Assembly (NCBI GenBank): GCA_045546615.1
Contig: JAZQDD010000022.1
Coordinates: forward strand, 1 to 53,138
Reading direction: 5' to 3'
DNA length: 53,138 nucleotides
Source: CAG-390 sp045546615
GTDB lineage: Bacteria > Bacillota > Clostridia > Oscillospirales > CAG-272
A program made the translations under genes and the position numbers. Position 1 is the stretch's first letter; each line of letters opens with the position of its first letter. The notes under the pieces were generated by a model. That model was given only the letters and a program-made list of their open reading frames with translations, was not told the DNA's origin and did not search any database. Positions 41,688 through 50,652 of the stretch are shown here, piece by piece.

Positions 41688-42257
41688 TCATGCCCATGGA
41701 TTCGCAGATTTCGGATCGCGAATTCCCACAAGTATCATTTGATCCCATAAAAGCCACGTTCCGTCTCCCTTGCGGCGAAGGATGATCTCTCGGGGATTAT
41801 CCGCACCTCCGCTTCGCACAAACAGCTTTTTATAGCCCTCGTTCGCATCGGAATACAGATTTGTTTCAATCGTCAGCGTGAACGGTTTTGCAGGTGTATA
41901 ATCATTTTCGGGGGTTGCGCCTTTAAAATAGGAAAAAGGTACATAAGTCTTGCCATCGCGGAAACGATCGTTTAAAAACGATATCTCTATAGGGCTGAGA
42001 GGACGAGGACCGCGAAGCCAATTCAACATTTGCACACCTATATTTTTATCAGCCGCATAGACACATAAAGCACAAACGGTCAGTGCCGCAGTTTGAAAGG
42101 GATCGGTCAGTGCCGACTCCGGAAGAGATTGCATCTGCTCCAAACTTTCAGGAAGCGCAGCAAATGTAAAAGTCTGCTCTGTTGCGGAAGATGATGATTT
42201 CTCAAGAGGAGTGTTCGGCACAGAGCTGTTTTGATTTAGCTTATCAAAAATAGACAT
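41688..42257 (-). CDS. Hypothetical protein, DUF6935-like
   Basis: A 189-residue soluble protein. A Ser/Thr/Gln-rich N-terminal tail (1-45) precedes a compact domain with LNWLRGPRPLSPIEISFLND, YVPFSYFKGATPENDY and WLLWDQMILVGIRDPKSANPW. The GPRPLS...VPFSYFKG...GIRDPKSANPW pattern recalls DUF6935 proteins of gut Bacillota, a match from memory only. The function is unknown. It is the second gene of the operon after the SNF2-type ATPase. Confidence 0.62.
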   Translation of the reverse strand: MSIFDKLNQNSSVPNTPLEKSSSSATEQTFTFAALPESLEQMQSLPESALTDPFQTAALTVCALCVYAADKNIGVQMLNWLRGPRPLSPIEISFLNDRFRDGKTYVPFSYFKGATPENDYTPAKPFTLTIETNLYSDANEGYKKLFVRSGGADNPREIILRRKGDGTWLLWDQMILVGIRDPKSANPWA

Positions 42258-42306
42258 AACGATTTCTCCTTTTTTGTTTTATTTTTATATGAGCGCTAAA
42301 CTAACA

Positions 42307-44442
42307 CTATGAGTTTTCAGCAAAGCGTTTTTTCTCTTCTTCTATAAGCTTGCCAAGCCATGCTGTTTCGGACGGTTTTAAAGATTCCTCTCCCACTACC
42401 GATTCGTCCGCAAAGCTATCGAATTGCTGTTGTTTGCTTTTCAAAAGCTCCAATATTCTTTCGTCAATAGTATCGTCCGCAAGTAGGCGGTAAACAAGAA
42501 CATCTCTCACCTGTCCCATTCGATATGCGCGGGCAATGGCTTGGTTTTCAATAGAAGGCTTAATTTGCGGTTCACAAAATATTATAACACTTGCACTTTG
42601 TATGTTCAGTCCCGTTCCTCCTGCCTGCACCTGACTGACCAATACCGCACCGTCATCGGCTTTGGAAAAAGCATCCACGATCTCTTGACGGCGCTGTGGT
42701 GAAATTTCACCCGTAATAGGCTCCATACAACGCTCCCCCAAGATCTCTATGACCTTCTGAATGGTAGATCGGAAGAATGAAAAAACAATAACTTTGCGTT
42801 TTTGCTCCCTCGCTTGTTCGCACAAATCAAGTAAGCGCAATGCCTTGGACGAATTTTTCAAATCATCTACTTGCCACGAAACCTGACGGATCGCCATAAA
42901 ATTCCCCGACAGCACAGCGTCTCTATAATCCCGCTTTTCCTGCTCACCCAAATCACACCACTGCTCCTTTTCGGTCAGATCGGGCAGTTCCTGCAAAACA
43001 TTATCGCGTGTTCTGCGCAAATATACGGGTGCGAGTTGCATGCGGAATTGATCGGCTGTGGATAGGTATTTTACATCCTCTAAATCCTTTGCAATTTGCG
43101 GTTGCAAACAACTAACCAAGAAGCACATTTCTTCCACACGGTTTTCAAGCGGCGTACCTGACATAAAAAGCACGTGTTCGGTTTTTTCCAATAACTTAAG
43201 CAACGCCTGTGTACGTCTTGTCTCGGGATTCTTTACATAGTGTGCTTCATCGGTCACGACCATGGAGATCTTGAATTTTTCGGGCAAGGTAAAACGGCTG
43301 ATCGACTCAAACGTTGTTACCGCAACACCTCCGTTTTCACGCCAATAGAGCAAGCTCTCCTCGTCGTTTCCATGAACTTTCGTAACTTCAAAATTGCTAA
43401 ACTTTTGAATTTCACGGCACCAGTTTATCAGCACGCTGGCGGGACATACCACCATAAAGTGGCTTTTTCCTTCTGCAGCCAATGCCACCATCGACGCAAT
43501 TGCCTGAACCGTTTTACCAAGGCCCATTTCATCGCCCAATAAGCATTTCTTTTGGTGAACTATATATTTGACGCCAAAGGTCTGGTAACTACGCAAAGTG
43601 GCTTTCAAATGCGTAAGATCCAACGGTTGCGCTTCGATATCGGCGGCTAATTGCGCCGGCAATCCGCCTGCCGTTTCTTGCTTTTCCCAGTTAAGCCCCA
43701 AATTCTCAAGCTCCGCATAATACATCGGGGCGTTAGTCTTGTAATCAGACCAATAGGTATCGGGTGTGGCGTTTTGTACGCTCTCCCACTCCTGCAAAGC
43801 ACAACCGAACTCGCCGCCGAGCCTTGTGCGCAATTTTTCTACACCGTCTGTAATTTGTTGTTTAGCGGATTTAGACCTAAAAAGCCAAGCAAATCCGCCG
43901 AGAGCTTTTCTTGATAAAGTAAGTTCGTTCTGTAAAGGCTTATGATGCCTCTGATACAGCTCCTTTCCCTGCTCGCGCAAGGTTTTTGAGTGAATACGTA
44001 TGTATAAAGCTCGTATTAAATCATCGTCCACCCGATCGGGAGCGTCAAGTTGAATGCGTATGCGGGCGGTTTCTTTCGTGTTTTCTACGATGGACTCTAC
44101 TGTATCCAAAATCTTTCGTGCGGATTGGTCGCCCAGCCCATCAATGTCACAGAGTTGCTGAAAGGTCATTTGAGAAAGTTGCCATACATTTTCAATACCG
44201 TTATTCCGCAAAAGGCTCACCCGAAGCCCCTGCTTACTTCGATTGACGTGCTCCACGTCAATCTGCTCAAGTGCTTTTTTGATGCGTTCGTCGTAGAGTG
44301 CCTGTGCCGCTTTTTGGGCGGTAGCGCGGTGAGCATTATCGGTATTTTGAATTTCGCGAAGCCCCACATCAATACGGACAGCTTCTGCAATCATCGCCTT
44401 GACCTCTTTAGCTTCAGGGCGCAAAATCTTCTCTGTTCCCAT
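42307..44442 (-). CDS. SNF2-family DNA-dependent ATPase with helix-hairpin-helix N-terminus
   Basis: A 711-residue SNF2/RapA-type ATPase. The N-terminal ~280 residues include a helix-hairpin-helix-like segment (LLRNNGIENVWQLS...ICDIDGLGDQSARKIL region, ~78-112). The helicase core has Walker A GDEMGLGKT (303-311), DEAH box (398-401), SGTPLENR, and in lobe 2 VQAGGTGLN and the arginine-finger motif QAIARAYRMGQ. Such proteins translocate on double-stranded DNA to remodel DNA-protein complexes; they occur in housekeeping and in phage-defence roles. ATG 44442 follows AAAGGA. As first gene of an operon with membrane SPFH/TPM proteins it is an unusual partner. Confidence 0.9.
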   Translation of the reverse strand: MGTEKILRPEAKEVKAMIAEAVRIDVGLREIQNTDNAHRATAQKAAQALYDERIKKALEQIDVEHVNRSKQGLRVSLLRNNGIENVWQLSQMTFQQLCDIDGLGDQSARKILDTVESIVENTKETARIRIQLDAPDRVDDDLIRALYIRIHSKTLREQGKELYQRHHKPLQNELTLSRKALGGFAWLFRSKSAKQQITDGVEKLRTRLGGEFGCALQEWESVQNATPDTYWSDYKTNAPMYYAELENLGLNWEKQETAGGLPAQLAADIEAQPLDLTHLKATLRSYQTFGVKYIVHQKKCLLGDEMGLGKTVQAIASMVALAAEGKSHFMVVCPASVLINWCREIQKFSNFEVTKVHGNDEESLLYWRENGGVAVTTFESISRFTLPEKFKISMVVTDEAHYVKNPETRRTQALLKLLEKTEHVLFMSGTPLENRVEEMCFLVSCLQPQIAKDLEDVKYLSTADQFRMQLAPVYLRRTRDNVLQELPDLTEKEQWCDLGEQEKRDYRDAVLSGNFMAIRQVSWQVDDLKNSSKALRLLDLCEQAREQKRKVIVFSFFRSTIQKVIEILGERCMEPITGEISPQRRQEIVDAFSKADDGAVLVSQVQAGGTGLNIQSASVIIFCEPQIKPSIENQAIARAYRMGQVRDVLVYRLLADDTIDERILELLKSKQQQFDSFADESVVGEESLKPSETAWLGKLIEEEKKRFAENS

Positions 44443-44560
44443 ATTTGTATCCTTTCTGAAGGCAAAGACTTGCAAGCACAGAGTACAGTTTTTTTACACA
44501 TATACTGTATAGCATAAATTATTTTACACATATTCGTATATTCACATAATTATAAAATAT

Positions 44561-44569
44561 ATTATAGCA
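44561..44569 (-). promoter_or_regulatory. Extended -10 promoter of the SNF2-SPFH-TPM operon
   Basis: Minus-strand TATAAT (44566-44561) directly preceded by TGC; the -35 region is poor. It gives a leader of ~110 nt before ATG 44442. The region between contains several overlapping AT-rich partial palindromes (TATACAGTATA near 44504) of unknown meaning. Confidence 0.5.
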
Positions 44570-44620
44570 TATAATTGCTAAAATTTCTACGGTTTTTAAT
44601 AATTTTGCGACATACGGACA

Positions 44621-44648
44621 AAAAAAGCACGCCGTGGCGTGCTTTTTT
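44621..44648. terminator. Bidirectional terminator
   Basis: AAAAAAGCACGCC (44621-44633) pairs perfectly with GGCGTGCTTTTTT (44636-44648). On the minus strand it ends the transcript of the small membrane protein gene just upstream of the SNF2 promoter. Confidence 0.92.
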
Positions 44649-44663
44649 GCTTGGGTTAATAGA

Positions 44664-45062
44664 TTATTTTTCAATTTTAACATGCTTTCCAATTTGTATA
44701 TCGATCATTTTTGTCGAAGGAATTTTAATTTCTTGCCAAAAAGGTTTATCGGTAATGACATGATAATATATTCCCCAAGGATAATTTCTGATGCCGCTTT
44801 CTTCCTTACGGCAACTTTTTATATTAACATATTTAATAGTTTGCTTTTTGAAAGTGCAAATGCTCGTTATTTTTTCATTATCAAACATAAAGCTATGCGG
44901 GACAAAAGCAATATACCAAGAAATAATAACGATACCAAACAACAAAAATACTATCCCGATCTCGATATGGTTTGTAAAAAAACCAACGATTCCAATGGTT
45001 ACGGCAACCGCACCATCGAAGATAGAAATTAACCATTTGAATATAAATATTTTTTCTTTCAT
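44664..45062 (-). CDS. Small membrane protein with PH-like C-terminal domain
   Basis: A 132-residue protein with two membrane helices (about 8-30 and 33-56) followed by a ~75-residue soluble part (FDNEKITSICTFKKQTIKYV, GIYYHVITDKPFWQEIKIP) that resembles bacterial PH-like domains on paired membrane helices. The function is unknown. ATG 45062 follows GGAGG at 7 bases; an upstream in-frame start at 45086 has none. It is AT-rich and forms a single-gene unit. The gap 45063-45300 holds no other gene. Confidence 0.65.
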   Translation of the reverse strand: MKEKIFIFKWLISIFDGAVAVTIGIVGFFTNHIEIGIVFLLFGIVIISWYIAFVPHSFMFDNEKITSICTFKKQTIKYVNIKSCRKEESGIRNYPWGIYYHVITDKPFWQEIKIPSTKMIDIQIGKHVKIEK

Positions 45063-45261
45063 CACCACGCCTCCGCCTTTTCGCATTAATTATAGCATAA
45101 ATTCTTACATTTTGTCCACTAAATCAAATTTACTAAAATTTAATTCACTATTTAATTTATGATACGAGGAGCAAAAGCCATCGATTTATCAATCAATTTT
45201 CTTTCATAACACAGGGCCTTTTCTAATAAATTATACCATAAAGCAACAGAATTTTCAATAC

Positions 45262-45292
45262 AAAAAGGCTTTTCGAGCAAAGGAAGAAAAGC
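45262..45292 (-). terminator. Terminator after the ABC-2 permease gene
   Basis: GCTTTTC (45268-45274) pairs with GAAAAGC (45286-45292) with an 11-nt loop, then CTTTTTG on the minus strand; 8 bp after the stop codon. Confidence 0.65.
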
Positions 45293-45300
45293 TACCATAA

Positions 45301-47316
45301 TTATTTATTCGCTATAGGCACACATGATACTGCGAGCAGGGAGAGAAATCCCAACAAGACTGCCCACGGTGCTTCGAAGAGCAACGAGCAGCCAAAATAT
45401 GAAGTAACATCAACTACCGTTAATTGCGGCACGAGCTTTGCGACGGCGAACAGAACTCCGCCGACACCTAAAAGCAATGCAACGAGCTTGGGCGTTGAGC
45501 TGACGAGCCTTGAAGCGCAGGAGCTAAATGCCACGATCAGCAAAGCTCCAAGGAGAGAGAGGGCAAGCTTACACGCTAACGCTTGCCACAGCCTTATGCC
45601 AAGACAAGCAAATTCCACACCTGCGCCAGCCGCATAAGCCGTCGCATTCGGCAAACCGAATCTCAATGCAAAAAACACAACGTCCGAGGCGTTGAACACC
45701 GAAATCACTACGAGGGAAACGGCAAACGCCACCGCGGCTTTTCTGCGACGATGGCGAGCCATCGCCTTGCGCTTCGTGCGCAGATTTGCGTTCAACAGCT
45801 TGACAAATCCGCTATCGTTTTCGGCGTTCACGTATGTAACCAATATAAGCACCAGCGCGGCAATAAGGAAAAAGTCCTGCGGCTTATTTATAAGCCCCGT
45901 CCATCCCACCGCGTAAACAAGCTTCGCGTCCATTCCCTGCTCTATCAGTTTGCCGAGCGAGTCAAGCTGCTTATCAATATTACTTAAAACATTGTTCGTT
46001 ATATCGGCAAGCCCCGCCCTTTGCAAAGCCGCAGAGTACTCTGCCTCGGTACATTCGCCGTTTGTAAACTTTTCCTTCAAGCGGCGTGCCTCTGACACCT
46101 GCTCGGCAGACCTTATCCTTTCGTCTATAACGTACGCGCGTTGCTCGTCAAAGCTCATTTCGGACATTTGCAAGACGTGGTACTTATATATTTTCTCGTA
46201 ATCCCCACCGTCGTCGCGGTAAACGACGGCAAGAGTGAGCGTGTGTATCACAAGCAAGCAGATAAATATCACTATCGGGCTTCCCGAAAGCATCTTTTTT
46301 ATCTCATATCCGTAAGCACCGCCGTCCTTCGCACGCGCGTGCTTTTCGCCCTTTGCGTTCTTTACGGTAAGCACCGTGCGCGCTCTTTTGAAAAGAATCA
46401 TCGCCGCAAGCGCAAGCACGACAATAAGCACCACGGCGAAAAAGAGAGCCACGAGGGGTTGAGACAGAAAAACGCCCGCTATTTTCATTCCCTTGTAGCG
46501 CAAAAGCCACTCGTTTGATATAAAATCGGTGATGGCAAAATTGCCAAAGAAGGAGAACGCATCCTCGACAAGAGCGTTTCTTAATATCTCGGCACTGCAT
46601 ATAAGGACAACGCCAAGCACGGCAAGATGAAAGCGGCGCAGTATCAATGCCGCGCACAATACAGCCAGACAAACGCAAAAAATAAGCGCGAAAGCAATAC
46701 CGAAGCGGCAGAGAAGCGCCGCCGCCACGCTCATATCATACGGGCATAGCATATACGTCGGAATGCTTTGTATTGGCGCGAAAAAGCCCGACACTCCCAC
46801 GGACACGAAAGCCCCCGCGAGCGCGGTGGCAATAAATGCGAGTCCTGATATGAATATCACAAGCGCGACGGACGCCATCTTGCAAGCGCAGACCTTATAT
46901 CTGCCCTTTTTATTAGTAAGAAGCACGAGGCTTGAACGGTATTCGCTGTGAGCCGCGGCGATCGCCGCAAAAATGCCGACGGCTAGAGAAAGCGCGTAGG
47001 GGTACGCCGTGGACAAAGCCGCCTCGAAGCCGCACGCGCGGCTTGAAACGTCAACGTCCGCAAGGGCGGAATATTTCCCCAGCACGCCAAGCTGATATAG
47101 CGCCATTTCGCTTTCCTTATCGTCTATCTGGCGATAGTTGGTCTTTGCCGAATAGATAACGGTATCAATCCTTTTTGCAAAGCGCGTGCCGTAATTTTCC
47201 ACCTCGGTAACTTGCTCGCCAATACCCACGGCAAAGCTGATAACCACACCTGCGCAAAGCATTACGAGGATCAGCTTGTTTCTGAAAAGCTTTAAAAGCT
47301 CATACTTAAAAAGCAT
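45301..47316 (-). CDS. ABC-2-type transporter permease, two-domain
   Basis: A 671-residue membrane protein with about twelve hydrophobic segments in two halves of six; each half begins with a Leu/Lys-rich amphipathic start followed by a long extracytoplasmic loop (for example residues ~30-80 and ~370-470). This is the ABC-2 permease layout in which one chain replaces two half permeases. ATG 47316 follows AGGTAGGA and lies 4 bp after the ATPase stop; an earlier in-frame start would overlap it. It pairs with that ATPase. The substrate is unknown, but linkage with lipoproteins and a two-component system suggests peptide or antibiotic-related export. Confidence 0.83.
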   Translation of the reverse strand: MLFKYELLKLFRNKLILVMLCAGVVISFAVGIGEQVTEVENYGTRFAKRIDTVIYSAKTNYRQIDDKESEMALYQLGVLGKYSALADVDVSSRACGFEAALSTAYPYALSLAVGIFAAIAAAHSEYRSSLVLLTNKKGRYKVCACKMASVALVIFISGLAFIATALAGAFVSVGVSGFFAPIQSIPTYMLCPYDMSVAAALLCRFGIAFALIFCVCLAVLCAALILRRFHLAVLGVVLICSAEILRNALVEDAFSFFGNFAITDFISNEWLLRYKGMKIAGVFLSQPLVALFFAVVLIVVLALAAMILFKRARTVLTVKNAKGEKHARAKDGGAYGYEIKKMLSGSPIVIFICLLVIHTLTLAVVYRDDGGDYEKIYKYHVLQMSEMSFDEQRAYVIDERIRSAEQVSEARRLKEKFTNGECTEAEYSAALQRAGLADITNNVLSNIDKQLDSLGKLIEQGMDAKLVYAVGWTGLINKPQDFFLIAALVLILVTYVNAENDSGFVKLLNANLRTKRKAMARHRRRKAAVAFAVSLVVISVFNASDVVFFALRFGLPNATAYAAGAGVEFACLGIRLWQALACKLALSLLGALLIVAFSSCASRLVSSTPKLVALLLGVGGVLFAVAKLVPQLTVVDVTSYFGCSLLFEAPWAVLLGFLSLLAVSCVPIANK

Positions 47317-47320
47317 CGTC

Positions 47321-48133
47321 CTACCTCTCACCGCCGAAGATCTTTAAATAATAGTCCTCCAGCGTTGCGGCGACGGGAACGGCGCCCTCCATCGGCTTTT
47401 GTGGCGCAATAGCTCTTACGTCCTCACCGTCAATGCGAGTCAAGCCGTTGTATACCGCCCCCTTGGGAAGCAGCCAGCAGTACGTGTCAAATTCACTCAA
47501 AAGCGTTTGCAGCTTGCCCGCCTTAACTATCCTGCCCTTGTCAAGAAACAATACCTCGTCAGCGATATCCTCAACATCGCTTACTATGTGCGTTGCAATT
47601 ATTACCGTCATATCGGCGCTCATTTTCTTGACCGCGTTTTTAAAAAGTATCCTTTGCAAGGGGTCAAGCCCCGCCGTCGGCTCGTCAAGGATAACTATTT
47701 CGGGAAGCCCGATAAAGCCCTGCGCAATAGCAAGGCGTTGCCTTGTTCCGCCCGAGAGCGATCTTATCCTTTTGTCGCGCGAGGAACTGATGTCAAACGC
47801 CTGCATAAGCTCCTCGATATGCTCGCGCCTTTCCTTTACGCCGTTTAGGACTGCAACGTAATCAAGCATTTCGTATACGGTGAAATACGGATACATCGCC
47901 GCTTGCTGCGGCACGTATCCTATTTTCGGTCTTTGCGGCGCGTCCTCGCTTTGCGAAAAGCAAACGCTTCCGCTGTCGGGTGCAAGATTTCCAGTTATTA
48001 TGTTCATCAGGGTGGATTTTCCGCTTCCGTTATGGCCGAGGATGGCGTAGATACCCACTCCAAACTCATAGCTGAAATCAACGAGAGCCCTTGTGCTTTT
48101 ATATCTCTTGCTAACGTTAATTATCTTCATCAT
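47321..48133 (-). CDS. ABC transporter ATP-binding protein (ABC-2 exporter)
   Basis: A 270-residue ATPase. Walker A is GHNGSGKST, the signature LSGGTRQRL, Walker B ILDEPTAGLDP and the switch histidine is in ATHIVSDVED. The C-terminal ~60 residues form an extra domain typical of BcrA/YhaQ-like exporters. There is no convincing ribosome site for any start; ATG 48133 (7 bp after the lipoprotein stop) or ATG 48130 are most plausible through translational coupling. Confidence 0.92.
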   Translation of the reverse strand: MMKIINVSKRYKSTRALVDFSYEFGVGIYAILGHNGSGKSTLMNIITGNLAPDSGSVCFSQSEDAPQRPKIGYVPQQAAMYPYFTVYEMLDYVAVLNGVKERREHIEELMQAFDISSSRDKRIRSLSGGTRQRLAIAQGFIGLPEIVILDEPTAGLDPLQRILFKNAVKKMSADMTVIIATHIVSDVEDIADEVLFLDKGRIVKAGKLQTLLSEFDTYCWLLPKGAVYNGLTRIDGEDVRAIAPQKPMEGAVPVAATLEDYYLKIFGGER

Positions 48134-48140
48134 AGCTTTA

Positions 48141-49181
48141 TCACGGAGAAATAATAAAATTTTCTCCCGTCGCAACGTTCACCATCATCATTTCCTCACC
48201 GTGCTCAGATGTTGAGCCAATGCGCTTGACGTATATGCCCACGTAATCGCCCACGTAGCGATGCTCCCACGAAGCCGATACCATTTGAGATATGCAATAT
48301 CCCTCGGGGGTATCGCAGAGCTTTCGCGTCTCAAAAGTATCAAAGCTGACGTATTTCAGCTCGGTAACGGGATCACCGTTTTTATATTCGGTAAAAATTA
48401 CTCCCTTGGGATCGTCGAAAAAGTCCAATCTATACCAATAAGCACCCTTTACCATATCGTGAACCTCGCCCGTTACGAGGTTTTCGGCTGTGATATTGAA
48501 CGTATATATAGCGTTTTCCCTCCACACTACCTCGAAGTGCTGCTCGTAATCCCTTATCATTCCGCTGTGGTAATCCGAGGGCTGTCTGTTCTGATATTCA
48601 AGGTCGGTGGTATATCCGCCCGTTTCATCCTGCCAAAAAATATTCGTTTCCGTTATTTTTTCGGGGCGCGGACCTTGGTTTACGGGAACGGGCGTTTGCG
48701 TCAGAGCGCGCAACTCGTTTGTTTCCATATTGTACTTATATATGTGCCATTTGCGCCCAAGCGGCTTGCCCGCTTCGTCGTATTCGATATTAGCCGCCGC
48801 AAAATACGCAAACGAGCCGCCTATTATGGGAACTTGAGTATATTCGCAGTCCATTATTTTAACAAGCTCGCCCTTGCTTATGTAATAACAATAGACCGTA
48901 GAGGCGGCTCCCTTTTTTCTTACGTAAACGATGTGGTTGTCTCCCACGCAGTATTTGTCCACGTCGGTTGCGGTGCAATCCTTATGCTCGCACGCAGGGT
49001 CGGGACACACCACGGTGGCTTTTTTATTTGTAAGGTCATACCTTATAAGTCGCCCAAGCCATTGCGCTGAATATATGCACGTCTCCTTTTCGATATAGGG
49101 AATGTCCACGCTCGGCGTGCATCCCGCAAGGCAAATCACCGACACCGCCGCCAAAAGTAACGCCAAAAATCTTATTTTCAT
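48141..49181 (-). CDS. Secreted lipoprotein, paralogue B
   Basis: A 346-residue lipoprotein with lipobox ICLAGC (Cys21). The mature part has repeated beta-strand segments (YRLDFFDDPKGVIFTEY, ELKYVSFDTFETRKL) suggestive of a beta-propeller, and the Cys-rich motif CPDPACEHKDC near residue 58 that recurs in many Clostridia lipoproteins. It is 50-60% identical by eye to the neighbour at 49209-50246, so the two arose by tandem duplication. It is cotranscribed with the ABC-2 exporter and may be its extracellular accessory or immunity-like factor. GGAGG precedes ATG 49181. Confidence 0.83.
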   Translation of the reverse strand: MKIRFLALLLAAVSVICLAGCTPSVDIPYIEKETCIYSAQWLGRLIRYDLTNKKATVVCPDPACEHKDCTATDVDKYCVGDNHIVYVRKKGAASTVYCYYISKGELVKIMDCEYTQVPIIGGSFAYFAAANIEYDEAGKPLGRKWHIYKYNMETNELRALTQTPVPVNQGPRPEKITETNIFWQDETGGYTTDLEYQNRQPSDYHSGMIRDYEQHFEVVWRENAIYTFNITAENLVTGEVHDMVKGAYWYRLDFFDDPKGVIFTEYKNGDPVTELKYVSFDTFETRKLCDTPEGYCISQMVSASWEHRYVGDYVGIYVKRIGSTSEHGEEMMMVNVATGENFIISP

Positions 49182-49208
49182 TTTAAGTACACCTCCTATA
49201 AATTGCCG

Positions 49209-50246
49209 TTAAGAAATAATAAAGCTTTCACCCGTCTTAACGTTTACAAACATCATTTTTTCGCTGTGATTTGATTTGTTGTCGAGGCTTTTGATATACA
49301 CACCAACGTAATCTCCAATGTAGCGACGCTCGTTGTCTGCCGTAAAGACCTGCATTATGCTATATCCTTCGGGAACAGTGCAAAGCTTTTTTCGCTCAAG
49401 CGTGTCAAAACTGACGTAATGCAACTCGGTAACGGGCTCGCCTATAGTATATTCGGTGAAAACAGCCCCCTTGGGATCATCGTAAAAATCCAATCTATAC
49501 GAATGAGCGCCCTTTAGTACGTCCCTGACCTCACCCGTTACGCGATTTTTAGCACTGATATTGAACCTATAAACACTATCCTCGCACCGTACTTTTTCAA
49601 AGATATACTCGTAATCTCCCAGCATTCCGCTGTTGTAGTCCGCACTTTGGGCATTGCGGTACTGCAGGTCGGTGGTGTAATAGCCGTTTTCGTCCTCCCA
49701 AAGAATGCTTGCCTCGTTTATTTTTCGAGGACGAGGCCCCTCGGCTACGGTCAGCGGCTCTTGCGTAAGGGTGGTAAGCTCTCCATTTTCCATATCGTAC
49801 TTATATACGTGCCATCTGCGCCCAAGCGGCTTGTGTCCCTCCGCGTATTCAATGTAAGCTGCGGAAAAATATGTGCACGAGCCGCCTATTATGGGGAGCT
49901 GGGTATGTGCGCACTCCATTATTTTTACAAATTCCCCCTTGTTTATATAATAGCAATACACAGCGGATGAATAGCCATTATTTTTCATAAGAACGATGTG
50001 CTCGTTCCCAACGTAGTATTTATCCACCGAGCTTGCGGGGCAATCCTTATGCTCGCACGCGGGCTCGGGACATACCACGGAGGCTTTTTTATTCACAAGG
50101 TCGTATCTTATAAGGCGTCCAAACCATTGCGCGGAATATACGCACACTTCATCTTCGGTATCGGGGAGCGCCGCGCCCGCCGTGCATCCCACAAGGCATA
50201 GCACCGATACTGCCGCCAGAAGTAACGCCAAAAATCTTATTTTCAT
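49209..50246 (-). CDS. Secreted lipoprotein, paralogue A
   Basis: A 345-residue lipoprotein with lipobox LCLVGC (Cys21) and the same CPEPACEHKDC motif and strand-rich body as its downstream paralogue. The first 17 residues are nearly identical between the two (MKIRFLALLLAAVSV), which shows a recent or gene-converted duplication. ATG 50246 is preferred to an in-frame start at 50258 because GGAG lies 6 bases before it. It is the second gene of the unit that starts with the small XRE regulator. Confidence 0.83.
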   Translation of the reverse strand: MKIRFLALLLAAVSVLCLVGCTAGAALPDTEDEVCVYSAQWFGRLIRYDLVNKKASVVCPEPACEHKDCPASSVDKYYVGNEHIVLMKNNGYSSAVYCYYINKGEFVKIMECAHTQLPIIGGSCTYFSAAYIEYAEGHKPLGRRWHVYKYDMENGELTTLTQEPLTVAEGPRPRKINEASILWEDENGYYTTDLQYRNAQSADYNSGMLGDYEYIFEKVRCEDSVYRFNISAKNRVTGEVRDVLKGAHSYRLDFYDDPKGAVFTEYTIGEPVTELHYVSFDTLERKKLCTVPEGYSIMQVFTADNERRYIGDYVGVYIKSLDNKSNHSEKMMFVNVKTGESFIIS

Positions 50247-50293
50247 TCGTATCTCCAATAATTAGTTAAAAATTTAATACCCGCCGTTTTCCG

Positions 50294-50497
50294 CTATTCA
50301 CCGTCCGAAAAAAGCTCGTCAATGGAAACGCCAAACACGCGGGCAATCTCGGGGAGCAGCATAATATCGGGCAGACTCGTGCCGTTTTCCCATTTTGAAA
50401 CGGCTTGCGCCGATATCCCCAGACTTTCTGCGAGCTGCGATTGCGTTAAGAGCGTGCGCCGTCTTAATGATTTGATATTTTTTCCGATATTTATCAT
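50294..50497 (-). CDS. Small XRE-family regulator
   Basis: A 67-residue protein that is only a Cro/C1 helix-turn-helix (LTQSQLAESLGISAQAVSKW and ISIDELFSDGE end). Small forms like this act as repressors of adjacent genes. AAGGAG precedes the ATG. It heads the lipoprotein/ABC-2 unit 47 bp upstream of the first lipoprotein, and is separated from the two-component genes by a terminator. The upstream region has a TATAAT at about 50540 without a good -35 box. Confidence 0.85.
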   Translation of the reverse strand: MINIGKNIKSLRRRTLLTQSQLAESLGISAQAVSKWENGTSLPDIMLLPEIARVFGVSIDELFSDGE

Positions 50498-50605
50498 TCT
50501 TGCTCCTTATGTAAGTTGAAGGTAAACTATTTAATTATATACTATCATTTTTAATTTACACATTCAAGTACTTGGGATAATTGATAAAATATAGGGATAA
50601 ATAAC

Positions 50606-50643
50606 AAAAAAACGCCCGCGGATTGCCAAAGCGCAAGCCGCGG
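50606..50643 (-). terminator. Terminator after the histidine kinase gene
   Basis: CCGCGG (50616-50621) pairs with CCGCGG (50638-50643), extended by TTG/CAA, then GCGTTTTTTT on the minus strand, about 10 bp after the kinase stop. Confidence 0.82.
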
Positions 50644-50652
50644 TGTGCTTTA

